A DNA stretch of 64,000 nt from the NCBI GenBank assembly GCA_963663375.1, contig OY760195.1:3038001-3102000 (forward strand), in the 5' to 3' direction. The notes beneath the pieces were generated by a model. That model saw only the letters and a program-made list of their open reading frames with translations. It was not told where the DNA came from and did no database searches. Position 1 is the stretch's first letter. Every line of letters begins with the position of its first letter. The translations under genes were made by a program, and so were the position numbers. Source of the DNA: JAYREN01 sp963663375 (lineage in GTDB: Bacteria > Acidobacteriota > Holophagae > Holophagales > Holophagaceae). Shown piece after piece: positions 24,907 to 34,861 of this stretch.

Positions 24907-26664
24907 ATGAACTCGCAACAACCGATCTACACAGAAAAGGCCCGCTGCCAGGACTGCTACAAGTGCGTTCGGGAGTGCCCCGTCAAGGCCATCCAGGTGG
25001 TGGACGACAGCGCGGCGGTGATGCCTGAGCGCTGCGTGTACTGCGGCACCTGCGTGAACATCTGCCCCGTGGGCGCCAAGAAGGTGCGCGACGATCTGGG
25101 GCGCGCCCGGCTGCTGCTCAAACGCAAATCAAAGGTCTTGGTGAGCCTTGCACCGTCTTTTGTGGCGGAATTCCCGGGTCTTGAGCCGGGGCGGCTGATC
25201 CATGCCCTCAAGGAACTGGGTTTCTGGGGCGTCTCCGAGACGGCTCTCGGGGCTGAGGAAGTCTCCGCCGCCTGCGCCACGACCCTGGCCCTAGGGAGTC
25301 CGGGCGCCTATCTGTCCACCGCCTGTCCGACGGTGGTGGAGCTCATCCGCCGCTACCACCCGGACCAGGTGCCTTCCCTCACCCGCCTGCTCTCGCCGCT
25401 CCTGGCCCACTGCAAGTTGCTGCAGCGAGAATTTGGCGAGGACATTGGCATCGTGTTCATCGGGCCCTGCATCTCCAAGAAACTCGAAGCCGACAGCCAT
25501 CCAGAACTTCTGGATGTGGTCCTCACCTTTGCGGACCTGCACCGTTGGCTGGAGGAGCGGGGCATCGATCCCGCCACCGAGCCCCTGACCGACGCCGACC
25601 AATTCGTGCCCCAGGGGGCTCGTGAGGGTGCGCTCTATCCCGCCGATGGCGGCATGAACCGGGGCATCGCCCATCGCCAGAACACCCCGGACGTGAAGTT
25701 CATGGCCTTCTCCGGCATCCACTATCTGCAGGAGGCCATGGAGGGCCTGCGGGATAGCGAGCTCAAGCAGAAACTCTTCCTGGAGCTGCTGGCCTGCGAG
25801 GGCGGCTGCGTGAATGGGCCTCAGGCCTCCAAGGCCTGCGGTACGGCGCTGAAATGGCTCCAGGTCATGGACTATGCCCCCGAAGCCGAGGAATCTCCCC
25901 GACAGGGATCCGGCCTGGATTTGGCGGCGGAGACCCATCCCGATCCCGTGCCCCAGTCCATCCACGAGCCGGTGGAGATCGTCCGGGCCCTGCGGCGGCT
26001 GGGCAAGACCACGCCCGAGGACGAGCTGAACTGCGGCGGTTGCGGGTACGACAGCTGCCGCAATCTCTCGGCGGCTCTGTTGGATGGCCTGGCCGAGCCC
26101 AACATGTGTGTGTCCTACATGCGCAAGCTGGCCATGAACAAGGCCAACGCCCTGATCCGCTCCATGCCCGCGGGCGTGGTGATCGTGGACGAGAATCTCT
26201 TCATCATCGAATGCAACCGGCGCTTCGCGGAGACCCTGGGCGGCGACACGCCGGATGTGTTCGATGCCAAGCCCGGCATGGGCGGCGCCGATATCGCCAA
26301 GGTCTGTCCGGAGCTGCGCACAGTCTTCGCCCGCGGCCTCGAAAAGGACGTGGAGGCCCTGCGCAAGGATGTGCGGATGGGCGACCGCATCCTGCGGCTC
26401 ACGGTCTTCACCGTTGAGCTGGGCAGCATCGTGGGCGGCGTGCTTCAGGACATCACGGAACCAGCCGTGCAGAGGGAGCAGATCATCCAGCAGGCCCAGG
26501 AAGTGATCCGCAAGAACGTGACCACCGTGCAGCAGATCGCCTTCCTGCTCGGGGAGAACGCGGCGGAAACCGAGATGATGCTCAACTCGCTCTCCTCCTC
26601 CTTCCGGATCGCGCCCTCGCCCCTGGGCGGGCCTGCACCGGATGAAGACCCTCGTCGTGGCTAG
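24907..26664 (+). CDS. hydS: PAS-containing sensory-type [FeFe]-hydrogenase (HydS-like)
   Basis: A 585-residue protein of the putative H2-sensing class. In order: two [4Fe-4S] clusters (residues 14-53), an H-cluster domain with divergent motifs STACPTVV (Cys140), IGPCISKK (Cys188) and LACEGGCVNGP (Cys297, Cys301), a four-cysteine Fe-S domain (CGGCGYDSC plus Cys401), a PAS domain from about 415, and a helical C-terminus. In L1 the proton-transfer cysteine of catalytic enzymes is alanine, as reported for HydS proteins, consistent with slow, sensory turnover. The downstream phosphatase gene overlaps it by 23 bases, suggesting a signalling partner. Confidence 0.9.
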   Translation: MNSQQPIYTEKARCQDCYKCVRECPVKAIQVVDDSAAVMPERCVYCGTCVNICPVGAKKVRDDLGRARLLLKRKSKVLVSLAPSFVAEFPGLEPGRLIHALKELGFWGVSETALGAEEVSAACATTLALGSPGAYLSTACPTVVELIRRYHPDQVPSLTRLLSPLLAHCKLLQREFGEDIGIVFIGPCISKKLEADSHPELLDVVLTFADLHRWLEERGIDPATEPLTDADQFVPQGAREGALYPADGGMNRGIAHRQNTPDVKFMAFSGIHYLQEAMEGLRDSELKQKLFLELLACEGGCVNGPQASKACGTALKWLQVMDYAPEAEESPRQGSGLDLAAETHPDPVPQSIHEPVEIVRALRRLGKTTPEDELNCGGCGYDSCRNLSAALLDGLAEPNMCVSYMRKLAMNKANALIRSMPAGVVIVDENLFIIECNRRFAETLGGDTPDVFDAKPGMGGADIAKVCPELRTVFARGLEKDVEALRKDVRMGDRILRLTVFTVELGSIVGGVLQDITEPAVQREQIIQQAQEVIRKNVTTVQQIAFLLGENAAETEMMLNSLSSSFRIAPSPLGGPAPDEDPRRG

Positions 26665-27850
26665 CGGTTCTGCGCCCTTCTTCATCGAGGTCGACCACGC
26701 CCAGGAGAAGAAGGCGGGGCAGGCGGCCTGCGGTGATGTGTTCCTCTCCCAGAAGCTGGATGGCGGGGAACGCGTGGTCTCCGTGCTGGCGGATGGTCTT
26801 GGCAGCGGCATCAAGGCAATGGTGCTGGCCAACCTCACGGCCACCATGGCGGCCCGCTATGTGGCGGAGGACGCCGATCTCGCCCGGGCGGCCCGCACGA
26901 TCCTGGAAACGCTGCCGGTGTGCAGCGAGCGCCAGATCGCCTATTCCACCTTCACCATTGTGGACATGGACCGGCGCGGGGAAACGCGCATCGTCGAGTA
27001 TGACAATCCGCCCTTCCTGTTGATCCGCGAGGGCGAAGTCGTGGCGCTTCCCCACCAGGAGATGCGGCTGCCCACGGCCATCGGCAGGGATGCGGTGATC
27101 CGCGAGACGCGCTTCTCCGCCCAGCCGGGAGACCGCATCGTGATCTGCTCCGACGGGATCACCCAGGCAGGTGTAGGGCAGCGGGCCACTCCACTGGGCT
27201 GGGGCAGTGGGGCCGAGGCGGACTTCCTGCGCAACATCCTGAAGGAGCGCCGCAGCATTTCCGCCCGGCAACTGGCCCGGGCCCTGGTGCAGAAGGCGCT
27301 CAGCCTCGATGGCCACAAGGCCAAAGACGACACCAGCTGCGGCGTGATCTACCTTCGCAAGCCCCGGGAGGTACTCGTGTTCACCGGTGCGCCGGTCAAC
27401 CGGGCCGTGGACAAGGCGCTGGCGAAGGCGGCCCTCGACTTCACGGGTCGCAAGGTCATCTGCGGCGGCACCACCGCGGGTATCCTCAGCCGCGAATTGG
27501 GTCGTCCCCTGGAGATGGATCTGCGGGAACTGGATCCGGATGTGCCTCCGGTCTCGAGCCTGGAAGGCTTCGACCTGGTCACCGAGGGGGCCATCACCCT
27601 GGCTGCCGTGGCGCGGATGCTGGAGGAACACGACAGTCCAGAGCTGCTCAAGCCCAATGCCGCCACCCGGCTGGCGGGCGTCCTCCTGGATAGCGACATC
27701 ATCCACATCGTGGCGGGTACCAAGATCAACGAGGCCCTCCAGGATCCCAGCCTGCCCCAGGATCTCGACATTCGCCGAAACATCCTGCGTCGCCTTCAAC
27801 GGGTGCTCCGGGAGAAGTTCCTGAAGGAAGTGAAGGTCCAGTTCGTTTAG
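26642..27850 (+). CDS. PP2C/SpoIIE-type phosphatase with extra C-terminal domain
   Basis: Residues 1 to about 235 resemble the SpoIIE/PP2C serine phosphatase fold: GDVFLSQKLDGGERVVSVLADGLG (in parts, metal-binding Asp in LADGLGSG), STFTIVDMD, and the motif IVICSDGITQ, with KDDTSCGVIYL near the end of the fold. About 165 residues follow as a separate domain with KVICGGTTAGILSRELG, which I cannot name. It overlaps the sensory hydrogenase by 23 bases. The likely role is to pass a redox or H2 signal to a phosphoprotein; no target kinase is visible here. Confidence 0.85.
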   Translation: MKTLVVASGSAPFFIEVDHAQEKKAGQAACGDVFLSQKLDGGERVVSVLADGLGSGIKAMVLANLTATMAARYVAEDADLARAARTILETLPVCSERQIAYSTFTIVDMDRRGETRIVEYDNPPFLLIREGEVVALPHQEMRLPTAIGRDAVIRETRFSAQPGDRIVICSDGITQAGVGQRATPLGWGSGAEADFLRNILKERRSISARQLARALVQKALSLDGHKAKDDTSCGVIYLRKPREVLVFTGAPVNRAVDKALAKAALDFTGRKVICGGTTAGILSRELGRPLEMDLRELDPDVPPVSSLEGFDLVTEGAITLAAVARMLEEHDSPELLKPNAATRLAGVLLDSDIIHIVAGTKINEALQDPSLPQDLDIRRNILRRLQRVLREKFLKEVKVQFV

Positions 27851-27875
27851 GGAAAGGCCTCCGGTACTTCCGATA

Positions 27876-27917
27876 GATAAAGAGCGGTGGGGGTTGTGGC
27901 CCCCGCCGCTCTTTATC
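27876..27917. terminator. Bidirectional terminator
   Basis: A long hairpin (GATAAAGAGCGG...CCGCTCTTTATC, with an inner GGGGG/CCCCC stem) between the convergent phosphatase and lipoprotein genes, with A/T tails on both sides. Confidence 0.85.
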
Positions 27918-27931
27918 GTCTAATGGCCGAA

Positions 27932-29074
27932 TCAGTCGGTGACGGCGAAGACCACCTTGTCGTTCATGAAGCGGTCCTTAGTCAGGATCTTGATGGTGGC
28001 GGTGGACTTGTCCTCGCTGATGGTCAGGGTGTAGTGCTCACCCTTGACGTAGGAACCGGGCACGACGGTGACCTTGCCGATCTTGGCCAGACCCACTTCG
28101 GTGGCCTTGATGACGATGGTGTCGGCGGAGCGGAGGTCGATGGACTTGTTGAAGACATCGTCCTTCCAGGCCTTGCCGGCGCGGTCCTTGGCGAAGACCG
28201 GCACGATGATGACACCACTCTTCTCGAGCTGCTTGCGGTCGCCCACTACATAGTGGAGGCTGTTCAGCTTGGACTTCTGCTGTTCGTTGGTGGCGCTGAG
28301 GGCGTTCATGTCCTCGATGAGCTTGGTCTTTTCGGTGCGCAGGCCCTCGATCTCGGAGGTGATCATGGCCTTCTGGCTCAGCAGGTCATTAACCTCGTCC
28401 TGGAGCTTCTCGCCCTGGGCCACAGCTACGTCGCGCTCGCCTTCGATCTTCTCGCGCTCTTCGCGGATCAGGTCGTTGGGGGTGATCTTGGCCTTGCCCT
28501 GGCTGACCCAAGTGCCATACACGCCGTTGCTGTAGAAGTGGTAGACCTCGAAACCGGGGGCCAGCTTCTCCATGATGTTGACGCGGCTGATCAGGCGCTT
28601 GGCCTCGGTCTCCTTGATGCCCTTCTTCTTGAGGAAGCGCATGGCCATGGTGTAGTGGTTGTCGTTCTCGCGAGCCATGTCGGGCTTGGGCAGCTGGGCG
28701 CGGAGCTTGACGATCTTCTCGTTGAGATCCTTGATCTCCTTGTCCTTGTCCAGGACTTCCTGAAGCAGGGCTTGGTAGGAGCTGTTCTTCTCGGCCTTGA
28801 CGCGCTCTTCGAGAGCCTTCTTCTGCTCATCGGTGAGCTGCATGGTCTCGCCGGGCTTGATATCGGTGACGCCGGCTTCCCTCAGCTTGCGGGCCTGCTC
28901 CTGTCCAGCCGCATTCTGCTTCTGGCTGAGCTTGTCCATCTCCCCAACCTTCTGGGTGATGTCCTTGAATTCCTGGGGTTCCTCGGGGCCCTTCTTGCCG
29001 CAGGCCGGGGCCAGGGCGAGCAGAGCGACGGCCAAGGCGCCGATCAGATGCTTGGCGAAACGGTTAAGAGTCAT
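27932..29074 (-). CDS. Coiled-coil lipoprotein of unknown function
   Basis: A 380-residue exported protein. The N-terminus is a lipoprotein-type signal (ALAVALLALAPACGKKG). Most of residues 25-270 are charged and predicted helical, with heptad-like Leu patterns (LDKDKEIKDLNEKIVKLRAQ; QGEKLQDEVNDLL). The C-terminal 110 residues look beta-rich. The start at 29074 has GGAG upstream and lies just before the signal peptide. No family recognised. It is divergent from metK. Confidence 0.8.
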   Translation of the reverse strand: MTLNRFAKHLIGALAVALLALAPACGKKGPEEPQEFKDITQKVGEMDKLSQKQNAAGQEQARKLREAGVTDIKPGETMQLTDEQKKALEERVKAEKNSSYQALLQEVLDKDKEIKDLNEKIVKLRAQLPKPDMARENDNHYTMAMRFLKKKGIKETEAKRLISRVNIMEKLAPGFEVYHFYSNGVYGTWVSQGKAKITPNDLIREEREKIEGERDVAVAQGEKLQDEVNDLLSQKAMITSEIEGLRTEKTKLIEDMNALSATNEQQKSKLNSLHYVVGDRKQLEKSGVIIVPVFAKDRAGKAWKDDVFNKSIDLRSADTIVIKATEVGLAKIGKVTVVPGSYVKGEHYTLTISEDKSTATIKILTKDRFMNDKVVFAVTD

Positions 29075-29125
29075 GGGACGCTCCGTTGGAGAAAGGTCGG
29101 ATGTCGACGGGTGAGGTTTCCCTAC

Positions 29126-29171
29126 CATATCAGGTGCTGACCGGGGAATAAATGCCTCGCTCTGATATGCT
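29126..29171. promoter_or_regulatory. Symmetric divergent promoter region (metK / lipoprotein)
   Basis: CATATCAG (29126-29133) and CTGATATG (29162-29169) are perfect reverse complements 28 bp apart. Rightward, TGATATGCT reads as an extended -10 for metK. Leftward, TGATATGGT reads as an extended -10, with TTTATT 17 bp upstream of TATGGT, for the lipoprotein gene. No SAM riboswitch motif was seen in the short metK leader. Confidence 0.5.
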
Positions 29172-29228
29172 GTACCGCTTCCAGAGCCCGAGCATCCAAG
29201 GCCAATGGAACACGAGGGAGAAACCGGC

Positions 29229-30371
<1,143 letters not shown>

Positions 30372-30381
30372 TCGTCATCTC

Positions 30382-30423
30382 GCACAGAAAGGGCGGGGCC
30401 AATATGCCCCGCCCTTTCTGTGC
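30382..30423 (+). terminator. Intrinsic terminator of metK
   Basis: An 18-bp perfect stem (starting GCACAGAAAGGGCGGGGC) with the 6-nt loop CAATAT, 11 bases after the metK stop. The A/T-rich part of the stem supplies a TTTCT tract. Confidence 0.88.
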
Positions 30424-30492
30424 ATGGAAAGCTCCCTTGAATCGCGTGGCCCCCTCGCGGAGTTCCGCATCCCGGGCTTTGTCATGCCCGGT

Positions 30493-30522
30493 TTGACATC
30501 GCTATGACGAAACCGTTACAAT
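30493..30522 (+). promoter_or_regulatory. Strong sigma-70 type promoter
   Basis: TTGACA (30493-30498) and TACAAT (30517-30522) are separated by 18 bp. They lie in the 317-bp gap after metK and would give a leader of about 160 nt before the next gene. I recognise no known riboswitch in that leader. Confidence 0.7.
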
Positions 30523-30688
30523 TTTGAGGGTCTCCTGTTCTTGATTGCTCAAATCTCTAGTTGAACATCACCAGGTCGACTCATTTTTTCTTCTCGCTCC
30601 TCGGGCGTGCGTGTTGTCTGCTCGCTCAATCGGCGATGAGAGCTTTGAATTTCCGTTCCACCCTTGGTTGGTGGATTTCACCTCAAGG

Positions 30689-31162
30689 ATGCAACGACCC
30701 ATGCGCATGTTCCTCGCCCTGGCTGCCTTTCCCCTGTTTGCAGCGGCCCCCGTGAGGGTCAGCATCACCCAAGCTGCGGTCACCTGGGGGGCGGGGATAG
30801 AACCCAGGGGCGACATGCCCCCGGGACAATTCGAAGCCCGGGTGCTCATCACGGGAGGCAAGCGGTCGGCGCGGCCCTCGATTCGGGCCTGGCGAGTCAA
30901 GATCGGCGATTTCCCGAGCCGGGAAGCCAAGACGGCCAAGTGTCCCAACCTGGGGAATGCCTTATCCCTGAAGCTCACGACTACCCGGGAGGCGGCCGGT
31001 ACCTGGGTGATCCACGGACCTTGGCCAGAGGCACTGGAGCCGGAAGACCGACTGGTTGTCAAAGTCTTTTCGGGGGCTCGCTCCCTGGGTTGGGCCTCTT
31101 GTCAACCCACTGAACAACTCATCCAATCCGTGGGAAGACCCCCCGAGTCCAATCCTCAATAG
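30689..31162 (+). CDS. Unknown secreted protein
   Basis: A 157-residue protein with a signal peptide (MRMFLALAAFPLFAAAP). The mature part is small and beta-rich, with ITQAAVTWGAGIEPRGDMPP and two cysteines (in AKCPNLG and ASCQPTE) that could form a disulfide. I do not recognise a family. The start could be 30689 or the in-frame ATG at 30701, just before the signal core; neither has a strong ribosome site. It lies downstream of the promoter at 30493-30522 and 85 bp before the dockerin protein gene, so it may belong to the same exported-protein locus. Confidence 0.6.
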   Translation: MQRPMRMFLALAAFPLFAAAPVRVSITQAAVTWGAGIEPRGDMPPGQFEARVLITGGKRSARPSIRAWRVKIGDFPSREAKTAKCPNLGNALSLKLTTTREAAGTWVIHGPWPEALEPEDRLVVKVFSGARSLGWASCQPTEQLIQSVGRPPESNPQ

Positions 31163-31247
31163 CCTGCCCACCCTCTCCGCTTCCTCGCGATCGGGTCGAT
31201 CGCACTGTCTGTGCTTTGTCACACCACACCACTAATCCGAGGTGCTC

Positions 31248-34200
31248 ATGTCCCTTCGAACGCTGATCCCGAGTCTCGCGCTGTTGATCGCGTCGGGCTC
31301 ACTCCAGGCCCAGGAGGCCGTCTACCAGGCCAAGCCGGATCCTTCGCTCAAGTACCACTACAAGCGCTTCACCCGGGGCGACAACGAGAAAATCGTGGAC
31401 GAGGCCTGGGGCCGTCACCAGTGGTGGCTGGAGCGCATGGGCGGAGAACTGGGCCCTGACTTCTTCCAGCACTACATCAAGGAGGCGGAGAAGGAGAGGG
31501 CGCGCAATCCGCGGCTCTTCCCCCGACGGGGTGAGGAGATGCCCGTGGCCGTCACTGAGGCCGCCTGGACCAACATCGGCCCCACCACCGCCGCCTTCGC
31601 CAGCAATGGAACAACCCTCAATATCGTGGACAGCGGTCGGGCCCGGGTCATCCTGCCCCACCCCACCAATCCCGATATTGTCTACTTCCTGAACGCCGGT
31701 GGCGGACTCTGGAAGACCACGAATTTCACGGCCGCGGATACGGCATGGGCCCCCACCACCGATAACGTCGGCAGCACCGCGGGCGGTTCTGCCGCCTTCG
31801 GGCGCACCCCAGAGGTGCTCTACCTCGGCACCGGCGACGCCTTCGATGGCGGCGTGGGCGGTTTCATCGTGAAGTCCACGGATGCAGCCGCCACCTGGGG
31901 TTCCGCCGTGTTCCTCCCGGGAGCCACCAAGGTTCTGGAGATCCAGGTGGATACTTCCGGAGCCAAGGACATCCTGCTGGTGGGCACCAATGCCGGCCTC
32001 TTCCGCAGCGACGACGAGGGAGTAACCTTCACGGCCATCGGTGGGGTCTTTGCGGGGAAAAAGGTCTGGAGCCTTGTGCGTACCTCGGTGGGTTGGCTCG
32101 CCAACGCTCAAGATTCCGCCGGTGCGGGCGCGCTCTACCTCTCCACGGATCAAGGCCTGACCTGGAATCCCATCACCAATGCGGGCAACGTCTACGCCGG
32201 TGCGGGTCGCTCCACCCTGGCCGTGGCCGTGCCCGGAGATCCCGTCGTCTATTGCTTCGCGGCCAACGTTCAGGATGCGGCTCAGCTGGATCTCTTCAAG
32301 AGCGCCGATGGAGGACAGACCTGGGTGGCCCTTGGCATCACCGCCAAGATCCCCGTCAAGGCCAACACCCACCAGGCCAACATGAACATCATGAAGGACC
32401 AGGCCTTCTACAACCATATGCTCCTGGTAGACCCTACCGATGCCACCCGCAACACCGTAATCGTTGGCGGTCAGCTGGCCACGGCCCGCTCCACCGATGG
32501 CGGCGTCAATTGGACTCTGCTCACGGACTGGCTGCCCGATGGCACGAACATCACGCTGCCCTATTCCCACGCGGATCACCACTGCGCGGCCATCACCAAT
32601 ATCGGGGGCACCAAGCGCATCTTCTTCGGCCATGACGGTGGGCTCACCTGGAGCCAGGACAATGGTGTCACCTTCGATGACAAGAAGAACAACGGCTTGG
32701 CTTCGCACCTCATCTACGCCCTGGCGGTGAATCCCAAGCAGGCGGGCAGCGCCCTCATCGGCCTTCAGGACAACGGCACCCGCAGCCGTGTCCTCAGTCC
32801 ACTGGGCACGACCTATAACCAGATCCGGGGCGGCGATGGCTTCGGTGTTGGCTGGGCGCCGGGTTCCGGCGTGAGCACGTGCTCCTACGTCTATAACCAG
32901 ATCCGGCGCGCCACCGTCAATCCCCCCGTGGCTCAGACCAACTGGGCCGCCTTCACCACCGGATTGCCTGCGCAGAACAGCACGAACTTCTATTTCGTGA
33001 CGCCCATCATCACGCCCATGGAACAGGCAGATCCCACCGGGCAGGTATTCTTCACCTATGGCAGGACGGGCATCTACAAGAGCAACGCCACCGGCTGGAC
33101 CGCTATCGGCACTCCCGGCACCGGGGGCATTTCCACCGGCCGCGTCGTGCGGGCCGTCAGCCATGGCCTGGGCGTTCATCCCTCCAACCTGAACTTTATC
33201 GGCGCGGCCGGCAGCGGCGGCTACCTGATGCTCACCACCGATGGCGGCAGCACCTGGACGGAGCGTCTCCTGGGCACCAACGGGACCGATGGCCAGAATA
33301 TCGGCTGGTACGGCTTCAATTCCAACGTGGCCTGGGCCACGGACCAGATTCTCTTCGCCTGTTCGGAGGCAACTAACGTTGGCGCGGCCCACGTGGCCAA
33401 GTCCACGGATGGCGGCGCCACCTGGACCCGTTCGGACACGGGCCTGCCTGATGTTCCCGTCACCAAGGTCGTGATGGACATGGGGGATGGCACCAGCCAG
33501 ACCGCCTACGCCGCCACCTGGCTGGGGGTCTACCGCACCACTAACGGCGGCACGAACTGGAGCCGCTTCGGTACGGGACTGCCTCAGGGCCGCGTCAGCG
33601 ACATCTATGTGGCCCCGGATAGCAGCTTCATCCGCATCGCCACCTGGGGGCGCGGCGTGTGGGAAATGGTCAACGTGCCCACCACTGGAACCGTGAGCCT
33701 CACCCCCACCGCAGCCTTCCTTTACCCCGGTCAGACTGCCACCTTCACGGGCACCGTGAGCGGCGGCGGCACTGTGAACTACACCGCCACCGGCGGCACC
33801 ATCACCTCGGGAGGGCTCTACACCGCCGGCACCACGGCGGGCAGCTACTCCGTGGTGGCCACCAATGCGGCGGACCCCACTAAGAGCGCCACAGTGCCCG
33901 TCACCGTGGCCGTCCCCGTCCCCGTTGCCTTCACCGGCCAGCCCCAGAATGCCACCTCTGGGGTGGGGCTCAACGCCACCTTCACGGTGGCGGCCACGGG
34001 CACTGGCCCCTTGAGCTACCAGTGGAAGAAGAATGGAGGTGTCATTTCCGGCGCCACCGCCGCCTCCTACACCACTCCCACCCTGGCCCTGGCCGATAAC
34101 GGCAACACCTACCTCTGCGAAGTGACCGGCCTTGCGGGCATGGTGCCTTCCAGTGTCGCGACCCTGACGGTGAAGGCCCTGGGCACGGGAACCAGCGTCT

Positions 34201-34847
34201 CGAACACGACCGTCGGTCTCATCCCGGACACGGGCGCCAGCGCACCTCCCTTGGACGTCCCCTTCGTCGTTTCTGGCGTTGTGGGCAATGTGGCGGATGT
34301 GACCCTGGGGCTTTACGTGACCCACACCTGGGTGGGCGATCTCACCATCACCCTGCTCGCCCCCGATGGCACGCCCACCATTCTGGCCACCAAGATCGGA
34401 GGTGGAACCTACGGTCTGAACAACACCTTGGGCAAGGCCCTGGGATCTTCCTGTGCCGCCCAGACCGTGATCTCCGATGCTGGCACCAAGGCCATCCAGA
34501 CCGCCGTCAGCGCCGATCTGCCCCTTGTGGGCACTTGGGTCCCCTACCAGGCCATGGCCAGTTTCCGCGGCAAGAATCCCAATGGCACCTGGACCCTGCG
34601 GCTCAAGGACAACGGAGCGGGAGATCAGGGCACCTTTCAGTGCGCCTCCCTCACTGTGACGCCCTTCGCGGCCCCGGCGGCGCCTGGCTTCGATGTGAAC
34701 GGCGATGGCGTGGTGGACGGGTACGACCTGCTGGCCTTCCTGAAGAGCTACGGCAGCACCGCGGATGCGGATCTCTCCAAGGCTGATTTCAACACCGACG
34801 GACAGATCAACGACACGGACCTCACTGCCATGCTCGGCGCCCTTTGA
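31248..34847 (+). CDS. Large secreted Asp-box protein with Ig, P-domain and dockerin
   Basis: A 1199-residue exported protein with a signal peptide ending in SLQAQ. About 780 residues form a beta-propeller-like region with many Asp-box motifs (STDQGLTW, SADGGQTW, STDGGVNW, TTDGGSTW, STDGGATW, TTNGGTNW). Then come an Ig-like repeat (GGTITSGGLYTA), a second Ig-type domain (YQWKKNGGVISG), and a proprotein-convertase P-like domain (VTHTWVGDLTITLLAPDGT, NPNGTWTLRLKDNG). The C-terminus has two calcium-loop repeats of type I dockerins, DVNGDGVVDGYDL and DFNTDGQINDTDL. The ATG at 31248 follows GAGG. Catalytic activity is not evident; binding or degradation of surface polymers is possible. Confidence 0.85.
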   Translation: MSLRTLIPSLALLIASGSLQAQEAVYQAKPDPSLKYHYKRFTRGDNEKIVDEAWGRHQWWLERMGGELGPDFFQHYIKEAEKERARNPRLFPRRGEEMPVAVTEAAWTNIGPTTAAFASNGTTLNIVDSGRARVILPHPTNPDIVYFLNAGGGLWKTTNFTAADTAWAPTTDNVGSTAGGSAAFGRTPEVLYLGTGDAFDGGVGGFIVKSTDAAATWGSAVFLPGATKVLEIQVDTSGAKDILLVGTNAGLFRSDDEGVTFTAIGGVFAGKKVWSLVRTSVGWLANAQDSAGAGALYLSTDQGLTWNPITNAGNVYAGAGRSTLAVAVPGDPVVYCFAANVQDAAQLDLFKSADGGQTWVALGITAKIPVKANTHQANMNIMKDQAFYNHMLLVDPTDATRNTVIVGGQLATARSTDGGVNWTLLTDWLPDGTNITLPYSHADHHCAAITNIGGTKRIFFGHDGGLTWSQDNGVTFDDKKNNGLASHLIYALAVNPKQAGSALIGLQDNGTRSRVLSPLGTTYNQIRGGDGFGVGWAPGSGVSTCSYVYNQIRRATVNPPVAQTNWAAFTTGLPAQNSTNFYFVTPIITPMEQADPTGQVFFTYGRTGIYKSNATGWTAIGTPGTGGISTGRVVRAVSHGLGVHPSNLNFIGAAGSGGYLMLTTDGGSTWTERLLGTNGTDGQNIGWYGFNSNVAWATDQILFACSEATNVGAAHVAKSTDGGATWTRSDTGLPDVPVTKVVMDMGDGTSQTAYAATWLGVYRTTNGGTNWSRFGTGLPQGRVSDIYVAPDSSFIRIATWGRGVWEMVNVPTTGTVSLTPTAAFLYPGQTATFTGTVSGGGTVNYTATGGTITSGGLYTAGTTAGSYSVVATNAADPTKSATVPVTVAVPVPVAFTGQPQNATSGVGLNATFTVAATGTGPLSYQWKKNGGVISGATAASYTTPTLALADNGNTYLCEVTGLAGMVPSSVATLTVKALGTGTSVSNTTVGLIPDTGASAPPLDVPFVVSGVVGNVADVTLGLYVTHTWVGDLTITLLAPDGTPTILATKIGGGTYGLNNTLGKALGSSCAAQTVISDAGTKAIQTAVSADLPLVGTWVPYQAMASFRGKNPNGTWTLRLKDNGAGDQGTFQCASLTVTPFAAPAAPGFDVNGDGVVDGYDLLAFLKSYGSTADADLSKADFNTDGQINDTDLTAMLGAL

Positions 34848-34861
34848 GAAAGGAAAGAACC

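Noticed and set aside
24800..24910. 36-codon frame bridging the small ferredoxin and the sensory hydrogenase by ATGA overlaps on both ends
   Set aside because: The overlaps are suggestive, but the product has no recognisable features and the region is the natural leader of the next gene.
29075..29228. SAM riboswitch in front of metK
   Set aside because: The leader is too short and lacks the conserved SAM-I/SAM-II core motifs.
31299..34325. 1008-codon minus-strand frame opposite the dockerin protein
   Set aside because: Composition (Gly, His, Arg, Glu) is that of an antisense shadow, and the plus strand has recognised domains.
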